From positions 131,713-192,148 of the forward strand of contig NZ_JH636442.1 in NCBI RefSeq assembly GCF_000255705.1: a DNA stretch of 60,436 bases, read 5' to 3'. The stretch is from Zavarzinella formosa DSM 19928 (lineage in GTDB: Bacteria; Planctomycetota; Planctomycetia; Gemmatales; Gemmataceae). A program made the translations under genes and the position numbers. Below the pieces are notes generated by a model. The model made no database searches. It was not told where the DNA came from and saw only the letters and a list, made by a program, of their open reading frames with translations. This document shows positions 42,725 through 49,796 of the stretch, piece by piece. Position 1 is the first letter of the stretch; every line of letters begins with the position of its first letter.

Positions 42725-43393
42725 ATGAGCGCCACCCTGACACCACCCGCCCCGACGCTGCCGCCGGGACCGCCGACACTGCCGGAGGCCATTGGCGATG
42801 ACGTGACGCCGGTCGAACCGGCTCACCATCTGTCAGGGCGGGTTGATTACTTTCGGTTCAGCGTGGAAGAGTATTACAAACTTGGCGAAATCGGCATTTT
42901 GTCACCCGAGAGCCGGGTGGAACTCATTGATGGCCTTATTGTTTGCAAACCGATGCAAAACCAACCCCATCGTCGCGCTTTACGGCGGTTGCAAAACTTG
43001 ATGGCCCGGCTTTCCGGCCCGAATTGGACCACGCAATCCCAACTGCCAATTGATCTAGATCGCAGTTCTCCCGAGCCAGACATTGCCGTCATTCGCGGAT
43101 CGGAGGCCCTGTTCAACGAACGTCCGATCCTTCCGTCGGACATTGTTTTGGTGATCGAAGTGTCTGACACGACTCTTGATTTCGATTCCACGATCAATGC
43201 CGGGATATATGCACGTAACATGCTCCCGGCCTATTGGATCGTGAACATTCCCGACTCCCGGATTGAGGTTCACACAAACCCGGCCGGCGACGCATACCAA
43301 GATCGCACCGATTACGTCACTGGCCAGACGGTTCCCGTTGTGCTGGACGGTGTGACGGTCGCCGAGTTCCCCGTGTCTGACATCTTCGGTTAA
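42725..43393 (+). CDS. Uma2 family (DUF820) endonuclease-like protein
   Basis: A 222-residue protein of the Uma2 family, a PD-(D/E)XK nuclease-like fold that is expanded in planctomycetes and cyanobacteria. The putative active-site residues are the Glu of RVELIDGLIV, the Asp of SPEPDIAVI and the Glu of IVLVIEVSDTT; the usual Lys is not obvious. The first 40 residues are proline- and threonine-rich and probably disordered. I chose ATG 42725 because GGAGGG lies just upstream. It starts 16 bases after the ThiF/MoeB gene and ends 26 bases before the cysteine desulfurase gene. No link to sulfur chemistry is known, so it may be an insertion into the operon. Activity of Uma2 proteins is poorly studied. 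Confidence 0.85.
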   Translation: MSATLTPPAPTLPPGPPTLPEAIGDDVTPVEPAHHLSGRVDYFRFSVEEYYKLGEIGILSPESRVELIDGLIVCKPMQNQPHRRALRRLQNLMARLSGPNWTTQSQLPIDLDRSSPEPDIAVIRGSEALFNERPILPSDIVLVIEVSDTTLDFDSTINAGIYARNMLPAYWIVNIPDSRIEVHTNPAGDAYQDRTDYVTGQTVPVVLDGVTVAEFPVSDIFG

Positions 43394-43419
43394 ACCCGCC
43401 TCTCTCGAAACGGTATGAC

Positions 43420-44562
43420 ATGACCACTTATCTCGACAACGCGGCGACTTCCTTTCCGAAGCCGGAGGCTGTATATCAGGCTCTCGACAAGTTCGCCCGC
43501 ACCGACATGGCGAACCCCGGACGGGCCGGGCACAAGATGGCTTTGGCGGCCGAGCATGTGCTGGACGACGGGCGGCATCGGCTCAACCAACTCGTCAACG
43601 GCAAAGCCTCCGAGCGGTTCATCCTCACGCTGAATTGCACCGATGCCTTGAACATGGCGTTCAAGGGCGTCATTCAGGCGGGCGACCATGTCATCACGTC
43701 TGACTTGGAACACAACTCGGTCAGCCGGCCGTTGCGAGCGATGGAACTGGCCGGGCATATCTCGCTCACGCGAGTGAAGGCCGACGGTGGCGGGACCATC
43801 AACCCGGATGACATCCAGGCGGCGATTACTCCGAAAACCAAGCTCATCGCCATCACACACGCCAGCAACGTGACCGGCACCATCCAGCCAGTCGCGGATA
43901 TCGGCCGGCTGGCTCGCGAGCGAGATGTGTTGTTCCTTGTCGATTGCGCCCAGACCATCGGCGTTGTGCCGGTGGACATTCAGGCGATGTTCATTGACCT
44001 GCTGGCGTTCCCCGGCCACAAGGGGCTGTTCGGCCCGACCGGCACCGGGGCGTTGTATGTCTCCCCCCGCGTGAAAATCAGCCCGTGGCGGGAAGGCGGG
44101 ACCGGCGGCGATTCTTCCAGCGAGACGCAGCCGAAGGAATTCCCGTACTTCCTCGAAGGGGGCACGCCAAACGTACTGGGCGTCGCCGGCATGTCGGCCG
44201 GCATCCAATGGCTGACGGCCGAGGGGTTGGGCAAAATCCACAAACACGAAGTGGAACTGACGGAACGCCTCTGGAATCAACTCGACGAAATCGGCGGCAT
44301 CGACGTGTTCGGCCACCGTGATTTCTCGAAGCGAGTCGGCACCCTCAGTTTCCGCAGCGAAGCCCTCGCGGCCACCGAACTCGGCGGCATCCTCGACCAA
44401 GCCTTTGACATCGCCATCCGGCCCGGTCTGCACTGTGCCCCGTATGTTCACAAGGCCATCGGCACCTTCCCCGAAGGAACCGTCCGCGTCAGCCCCGGCC
44501 CGTTCAGCACGACAGAAGACATTGACAAGCTGACGGGGGCGTTGAAGGAAATCTTGAGCTGA
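43420..44562 (+). CDS. Cysteine desulfurase-like aminotransferase class V protein
   Basis: A 380-residue PLP enzyme that would move sulfur from cysteine to an acceptor as a persulfide. The N-terminus has YLDNAATSFPKPEAVYQAL. The cofactor lysine is K201 in AFPGHKGLFGPTGTG, and the catalytic Cys is C339 in IRPGLHCAPYVHKAIG. The short active-site loop is like that of the SufS (class II) group. The histidine that contacts PLP is in LEHNSVSRP. It is the last gene of the sulfur locus and could supply sulfur to the ThiF/MoeB enzyme for carrier thiocarboxylation. The family also serves iron-sulfur cluster building, which I cannot exclude, but no SufB/C/D genes are nearby. Confidence 0.9.
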   Translation: MTTYLDNAATSFPKPEAVYQALDKFARTDMANPGRAGHKMALAAEHVLDDGRHRLNQLVNGKASERFILTLNCTDALNMAFKGVIQAGDHVITSDLEHNSVSRPLRAMELAGHISLTRVKADGGGTINPDDIQAAITPKTKLIAITHASNVTGTIQPVADIGRLARERDVLFLVDCAQTIGVVPVDIQAMFIDLLAFPGHKGLFGPTGTGALYVSPRVKISPWREGGTGGDSSSETQPKEFPYFLEGGTPNVLGVAGMSAGIQWLTAEGLGKIHKHEVELTERLWNQLDEIGGIDVFGHRDFSKRVGTLSFRSEALAATELGGILDQAFDIAIRPGLHCAPYVHKAIGTFPEGTVRVSPGPFSTTEDIDKLTGALKEILS

Positions 44563-44576
44563 CTCGACGTCGCGAC

Positions 44577-44680
44577 CCGGAACCCGGACTTCTCGCAGGC
44601 AATCGCCTGGCAGTTTGGCAAGAATCTTGTCGGGTTCCGGCTCTCGCTACGCTCTGAAGGCTCTGCGTCGCGGCTTCACG
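44577..44680. repeat. Decayed family A inverted repeat between convergent genes
   Basis: The right arm, 44645-44680, matches the family A arm (CTGCGTCGCGGCTTCACG end) with 4 differences in 36 bases. A full left arm is missing. A separate 10-bp stem, CCGGAACCCG at 44577-44586 with its complement at 44631-44640, lies in the same gap. The stretch sits between the stop of the cysteine desulfurase gene and the stop of a DUF1501 gene, the same convergent setting as the perfect copy at 28295-28424. Confidence 0.6.
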
Positions 44681-44708
44681 GTCTTCTCCGGATGTTGAAC
44701 CAACATCC

Positions 44709-46814
44709 TCACACGTCATTGTTCTCGTCGCGGGGAGCCGGACTGAAGACGAGCGTCACCGATTGAATTTTAAGAGCCACTCGTTGCGGCGGCAGAGTCA
44801 TCGGACCGGGCGTCTTTTTCTCGATGATAACCGCCACGCCCAGACCGTTGCCAATCGGGAAATTGGCTCCCGGTGCGGAGGAGCCGAGGAAGCGATCCAC
44901 CTTGAAACTGCCGGTTTTTCCGAAAATTGGCCGGAACTCGGCCGCCGCGACCTCATCGACGCCGCGCGGATCTTTGTTCATGTCGCGGTAGCGGAAGATC
45001 GCAAGGCGGCAGGTGAAATTGGCGAGGAAGACTTTTTCAAATTCCTCGGCGGATGCGGCTTCTCCGGTGGCTTGAATCGTAAAGGTGTACTGGCCGCCCC
45101 GCGCATTGCGGATTTCTTGGCCCAATACACAACGACTTCCCGCTGCGATGATGGCGCCGGGAATTTTCTCGCCGAGGCCGAAGCCCATCGCCACGCCGGC
45201 GGACTCTTTTCGGATCGCCAGCCCGTCGCCGACGGACTTGTCCCAGAGAGGGGCGGCCCGCCAGCCTTTGTCCCGCGACGGGGGAGCGGGCGGGACCAGC
45301 GGCATCTTCGGGTCGAACGCCGTGTCCAGCAGAAAGTTGGCGTCATAAGGGGGGACGAAGGCGAGGTCGCCGCCGGGTTCGCATCGTTCGGCGGTCGCCG
45401 GGGAGTTGCCCAGCGCGGCCGTGATCGGCTCCCCCTTGGTGATCGGGTGCGGGCGGTTGGTTTTGTCGATGAACATGCCGCCGTGATCGATGCCGAGCAG
45501 GTGGAAGATGGTCGCGGTCACGTCGCCGCCCCGGATCGGGTCCGTTGCCGGGTAGGCGCCGTTCTTGTCGCTGGCGCCGATCACCTGGCCGCCGCGAATC
45601 CCGGCCCCGGCGAGAGCCATGCTGAAAACGTGGCCCCAATGGTCCCGGCCCCCTTGCTTGTTGATTCGCGGCGTGCGGCCGAATTCGCCAACGGCCACGA
45701 TGAGCGTTTCCTCCAGCAATCCGCGATCCGCAAGGTCTTCCAGCAGGGCCGCGAAGCTCACGTCGAATTGCGGGCAGAGCGAATCTTGCAACCGCTCCGC
45801 GTTTTGGGCATGGGTGTCCCACAGGGGATTATCAACCGCCGAATCGCCAGGGTCGCGCGCCCAGTTCACATGAACCAGCCGCACACCGGCCTCGATCAAT
45901 CGCCGGGCGAGCAGGACCGATTGTCCCCAAGTGTGGCGGCCATAGCGTTCGCGGATTTTGTCGGTTTCCCGGCTGAGGTCAAACGCCGCGCGGGCTTTGC
46001 CGGAGGTCACCAAGTCGAAGGCGTGATGCGAAAGGCGGTCCCACGCCTCGACGTTTTCACTTCGCCCCGCTTTGTCGAATCCCCGGTCAAGGCGGCCGAG
46101 CAATTCCCGACGATGATCGACGCGGACTTTGTTGAGCTCGCCGGACAGGTCGAGGCCCTGAATGTGATAATCGGGCAGGTTGGGATCGCCGACGAACCGC
46201 TCCGGCTCCCACAACTTGCCGAGAAACCCGGCGGTCTGCCCGGCCGGGGTGACATTGTCGTTGAGCCGCATCGCGTCTGGAATCCACACCGTCGTGAGGG
46301 AGGGGAGTTTCTCGCTCGGTTTCAGCATCTTCACGACCGAGCCAAAATAGGGCCAGTCGGTCGGCTTGATCTGGCGGGCGCTGCCGGGGCCATACGGGTA
46401 GCCGGTCATCAGCCAGTAGCCGCTCACATCGTGGTTGTCGTCGCGGGTCGAGAGCGAGCGGATCACCGCCAGTTTGTCGGCATGGCGGGCGGTTCGCGGG
46501 AGCAATTCGCAGAAGCGAATGCCCGGCACATTGGTGTTGATGGGCTTGAACGGGCCGCGAATATCGACGGGGGCATCTGGCTTCGGGTCAAACGTCTCGT
46601 GTTGCGGCGGCCCCCCTTGGAGCCACAAATAGATGACGTTCTTTGCCTTGCCGAACGACGAACCGAGGTCGCTTGATAATTTCGCGGACGCGGCGGGACC
46701 GGACGCCCGAGCATTCGCTCCCAATAGTGTCGGCAGGGACAATCCCAACGCGCTCAACCCGCCGACGTGAAGGCACTCTCGGCGGGACGCGAGATGTTCG
46801 GTGAGTGAGCGCAT
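44709..46814 (-). CDS. DUF1501 domain protein, long form (tandem copy 3)
   Basis: A 701-residue DUF1501 protein. The leader has the twin-arginine pattern ASRRECLHVGGLSALGL. Core segments are NVIYLWLQGGPPQHETFDPK, LSTRDDNHDVSGY, ARRLIEAGVRLVHVNWARDP, and ETLIVAVGEFGRTPRINKQG followed by GRDHWGHVFSMALAGAGIRG. After the DUF1501 region, which ends near residue 500, there is an extra domain of about 190 residues with two parallel segments (LGEKIPGAIIAAGSRCVLG; FPIGNGLGVAVIIEKKTPG) that I cannot assign. I chose ATG 46814 because GGGAG lies 6-10 bases upstream and the upstream gene stops at 46828. It is the last of three DUF1501 genes in a row. Confidence 0.9.
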   Translation of the reverse strand: MRSLTEHLASRRECLHVGGLSALGLSLPTLLGANARASGPAASAKLSSDLGSSFGKAKNVIYLWLQGGPPQHETFDPKPDAPVDIRGPFKPINTNVPGIRFCELLPRTARHADKLAVIRSLSTRDDNHDVSGYWLMTGYPYGPGSARQIKPTDWPYFGSVVKMLKPSEKLPSLTTVWIPDAMRLNDNVTPAGQTAGFLGKLWEPERFVGDPNLPDYHIQGLDLSGELNKVRVDHRRELLGRLDRGFDKAGRSENVEAWDRLSHHAFDLVTSGKARAAFDLSRETDKIRERYGRHTWGQSVLLARRLIEAGVRLVHVNWARDPGDSAVDNPLWDTHAQNAERLQDSLCPQFDVSFAALLEDLADRGLLEETLIVAVGEFGRTPRINKQGGRDHWGHVFSMALAGAGIRGGQVIGASDKNGAYPATDPIRGGDVTATIFHLLGIDHGGMFIDKTNRPHPITKGEPITAALGNSPATAERCEPGGDLAFVPPYDANFLLDTAFDPKMPLVPPAPPSRDKGWRAAPLWDKSVGDGLAIRKESAGVAMGFGLGEKIPGAIIAAGSRCVLGQEIRNARGGQYTFTIQATGEAASAEEFEKVFLANFTCRLAIFRYRDMNKDPRGVDEVAAAEFRPIFGKTGSFKVDRFLGSSAPGANFPIGNGLGVAVIIEKKTPGPMTLPPQRVALKIQSVTLVFSPAPRDENNDV

Positions 46815-46827
46815 GCGATCTCCCGAT

Positions 46828-48246
46828 TCATGAGGCGACGAGTTCCGGGATGGCCTTGCCGTTCTGAACAATATGAATCGGCCGGCCGGTTTGGTCGGGC
46901 AGGGCGGTGTTCTCGTAGTCGATTCCCAAGTGTTGATAGAGGGTCGCCAGGAAGTCTTGCGGGCTAACGCGACGATCAGTCACATTTTCGCCAAAACGGT
47001 CGGTCGCCCCGATGACCCGGCCGGTGCGGATGCCGCCTCCGGCGAAGAGCATCGTGTTGGCCTTGGGCCAGTGGTCGCGGCCCGGTTGAACCGTGCCGGT
47101 CGCCCCGCTGGCCACGCCGCCGCCGCTGCTGGCGACATGGGAGATTTTCGGCGTCCGCCCAAACTCGCCCGCGAGCACGACCAGCACCCGTTTGTCGAGG
47201 CCACGTTCGTAAACATCTTCGATCAACGCCGTCACGGCCTGATCGACCGTCGGCATCCGGAACTTCAGGGCGTCGAAGACGTGATGATTGACGGCGTGAT
47301 CGTCCCAGTTCTGCACCCGGCCGCACAAGGGGCCGGAGAGTTCGGTGGTGATGATCTCCACGCCCGCCTCGACCAACCGGCGGGCCATGAGAAGTTGCTG
47401 CCCCCAAGCATTGCGGCCGTAGCGGTCACGCAATTTCGGGCTTTCGAGATTGAGGTCAAACGCCCGCGCAGCCTCGGGACTGGTGAGCAGGTTCAACGCC
47501 TGCCCCTGAAACTGGTTGAAGGCCCCGGAGGAACCGGCGGCATCCAGTTCGCGGCGCATGGAATCGAGGTTTTTGAACAAGTCCGTTCGGCCATGCAGCC
47601 GTTGGCGATCCTCATCAGTCGCCAACCCGATGTTCGGAACCCGGAAGTTGGGGGCGTTCGGATCGCCCAGCACCGAGAAGGGGGCGTACTTCCCGCCCAA
47701 GTAAGTCGGCCCGGCGATGGTGAAACTGTCATAGCGGGTGATGGGGTTCACGCCGATGTAATTGGGGATCGCCTTTTGCGGGTCGTAGCGCAGTCGGTGG
47801 GCGACGCTCATGAAATCCGGGTAGACCGGCTGGACTTTGTCCTGCGGGTCCGTGTCTCCAGCCAAAACTTGCAGTGACCCCGCCGGATGCCCGCCGCCGG
47901 TGTGGGCGACCGAGCGCAGGAGCGTGTAGCGATCCGAGATATTCGCCAGTTTCGGCAACAATTCCGTCATCCGCAAACCGGGGGTCTTCGTCTCGATCGG
48001 CTTGAACGGCCCGCGATATTCCGACGGGGCATCCGGCTTCGGGTCGAACGTGTCGAGGTGGCTGCATCCCCCTCGCATCCAAACAAGGATGATCGCCGTC
48101 TTTTGGCCCGATGCCGGCTGACCGGCCGAGGCTTGCAACCGCAGCACGTCGGGCAGGGACAACGCCCCAAACGCCGACAAGCCGAAGCGAAGAAACTCAC
48201 GCCGTTGCGGAGACTGGCTGGACGAAGATGGAACAGGCACTCGCAT
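46828..48246 (-). CDS. DUF1501 domain protein (tandem copy 2)
   Basis: A 472-residue DUF1501 protein with the twin-arginine leader SPQRREFLRFGLSAFGALSL. Conserved parts are AIILVWMRGGCSHLDTFDPK, LLRSVAHTGGGHPAGSL, ARRLVEAGVEIITTELSGP, and RVLVVLAGEFGRTPKISHVA with GRDHWPKANTMLFAGGGIRT, ending in the common TLYQHLGIDYENTALPDQTG. I chose ATG 48246, which has AGGT upstream, over a GTG 15 bases earlier. The gap to the upstream DUF1501 gene is 44 bases and to the downstream one 13 bases, so the three are probably one transcript. The proteins are clearly related but not recent duplicates. Confidence 0.9.
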   Translation of the reverse strand: MRVPVPSSSSQSPQRREFLRFGLSAFGALSLPDVLRLQASAGQPASGQKTAIILVWMRGGCSHLDTFDPKPDAPSEYRGPFKPIETKTPGLRMTELLPKLANISDRYTLLRSVAHTGGGHPAGSLQVLAGDTDPQDKVQPVYPDFMSVAHRLRYDPQKAIPNYIGVNPITRYDSFTIAGPTYLGGKYAPFSVLGDPNAPNFRVPNIGLATDEDRQRLHGRTDLFKNLDSMRRELDAAGSSGAFNQFQGQALNLLTSPEAARAFDLNLESPKLRDRYGRNAWGQQLLMARRLVEAGVEIITTELSGPLCGRVQNWDDHAVNHHVFDALKFRMPTVDQAVTALIEDVYERGLDKRVLVVLAGEFGRTPKISHVASSGGGVASGATGTVQPGRDHWPKANTMLFAGGGIRTGRVIGATDRFGENVTDRRVSPQDFLATLYQHLGIDYENTALPDQTGRPIHIVQNGKAIPELVAS

Positions 48247-48290
48247 GAAACCTCGGGTCACAAAAGCATCTTGAACGGATTCGCCACGAA

Positions 48291-49643
48291 TTAACTCAAC
48301 TCCGGGATTGGCTTGCCCCCTTCGGTCACAATCGGGATCGGCCGACCCGACAGGTCTTGCCAGTTGGTGTTCAGGTCGATGCCCAAATACTGAAACACGG
48401 TCGCCGCGAGGTCCGAAGGAGCGACCCGGCGTTCTTTGATATCATACCCCTTCGCGTCCGTCGCGCCGATGACTTGTCCGGTCGGCAATCCCCCGCCGGC
48501 CACCACCATCGACATGCAGTTCGTCCAATGGTCCCGCCCGGCGTTCTTGTTAATGACCGGCCCCCGGCCGAATTCTCCCATCATCAGCACCAATGTCGTG
48601 TCCAGCAAACCGCGAGCCTGCAAGTCGTTGATGAGGGCGTAAAGCACCCGGTCCACCCGAGGCAACAACGGTTTCAGCCCCTTCACGATGCCGCCCCAGC
48701 GAACGTCGTCGCCGTGGTGATCGAAGTAGCCCCACGCCCCGCTGACGAGAACATAGGTGGAACCGGCCTCGACGAGACGCCGGGCGAGCAAGGCTTTTTC
48801 ACCGATGCTGTCGCGGCCGTAGGCATCCCGCAATTTGTCCGATTCTTCATCCACTCGGAAGGCTTTTTGGGCCTTTCCGGAGACCACCATGTCAACAGCC
48901 TGACGCCCGTAGCGGTCCATGTTGGTCATGGAACTGCCGGTGTCCAATTCGTTTTGCAAACGATCAAATTGGTGACGCAGACTGTCCCGGTCTTCCAGCC
49001 GGGAAATGGTGATCCCTTGGGGAACCGCCAGTCTTCCGGCGAGTTCCGTCCCTTGCACCGGCTCGTAGGCCGACCCCATGTGACCGGCGCCCCAAACGTC
49101 GGCCTTCCAGCTATCGGCCAACCCGATAAAAGCGGGCAACGCCGGATCGTTCGGGCCACGATAACGGGCGACCACCGAACCCATCGAGGGATAGCCGCCG
49201 CCGTCTTTACCATCCTCGGTGCGGCGGGCGAGGGCGTTGCCCGCTTGCAGGGTGATGGGGGTATGATTGCTGGCCCGGCAATCGACGGAGCGGATGAGCG
49301 TCAGCCGGTCCATGATGCTCGCCTGAAGCGGCAGATGCTCGCTGACCTGAATGCCCGGCACTTTGGTGGAGATCGACCCAAACGGCCCCCGTACCTCGGC
49401 CGGGGCATTTGGTTTCGGGTCCCACATGTCCAGATGGCTCGGCCCGCCCGAGAGCCAGAACATAATCACGGACGTTTTTCGCGTCGGCTTGCCCGAGGCG
49501 GTGCTTTGCTCTCGCGCTTTCAACAGATTCGGGACTGACATTCCTGCCAGCCCGGCGATTCCCGTTTGGAGAAACCACCGTCGCGATTGCACACGAATCA
49601 GATCTGATGACGACCCGACGGGATGCGAAATAGATGGTCGCAA
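48291..49643 (-). CDS. DUF1501 domain protein (tandem copy 1)
   Basis: A DUF1501 protein of about 450 residues. The leader shows QSRRWFLQTGIAGLAGMSVP, a twin-arginine type signal. Conserved parts are VIMFWLSGGPSHLDMWDPK, LIRSVDCRASNHTPITL, ARRLVEAGSTYVLVSGAWGY, and TLVLMMGEFGRGPVINKNAG followed by GRDHWTNCMSMVVAGGGLPT. It ends with VFQYLGIDLNTNWQDLSGRP. The start is uncertain: TTG 49643 has GGAG about 8 bases upstream and puts the twin-arginine leader near the N-terminus, while an ATG at 49733 would add 30 residues with no leader character. It is the first of three tandem DUF1501 genes; the promoter should lie between it and the divergent neighbour region near 49700. Confidence 0.88.
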   Translation of the reverse strand: MRPSISHPVGSSSDLIRVQSRRWFLQTGIAGLAGMSVPNLLKAREQSTASGKPTRKTSVIMFWLSGGPSHLDMWDPKPNAPAEVRGPFGSISTKVPGIQVSEHLPLQASIMDRLTLIRSVDCRASNHTPITLQAGNALARRTEDGKDGGGYPSMGSVVARYRGPNDPALPAFIGLADSWKADVWGAGHMGSAYEPVQGTELAGRLAVPQGITISRLEDRDSLRHQFDRLQNELDTGSSMTNMDRYGRQAVDMVVSGKAQKAFRVDEESDKLRDAYGRDSIGEKALLARRLVEAGSTYVLVSGAWGYFDHHGDDVRWGGIVKGLKPLLPRVDRVLYALINDLQARGLLDTTLVLMMGEFGRGPVINKNAGRDHWTNCMSMVVAGGGLPTGQVIGATDAKGYDIKERRVAPSDLAATVFQYLGIDLNTNWQDLSGRPIPIVTEGGKPIPELS

Positions 49644-49796
49644 GTGAGTTCTCCAAATTCGGCCGGAAATTTGGCGGGCAGGCGGGGGATCAACATCAAA
49701 ACAAACATCTTGGAGAGATAATGAATGTGCCATACCCGCCGGTGAGCGTCAAGCGCATTCTTGAAACTGGCGGGGATTTGAATGTTCCAAAATCTG

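Noticed and set aside
44763-46676. 637-residue plus-strand open frame opposite a DUF1501 gene
   Set aside because: It is an antisense shadow; the minus strand has the twin-arginine leader and DUF1501 segments.
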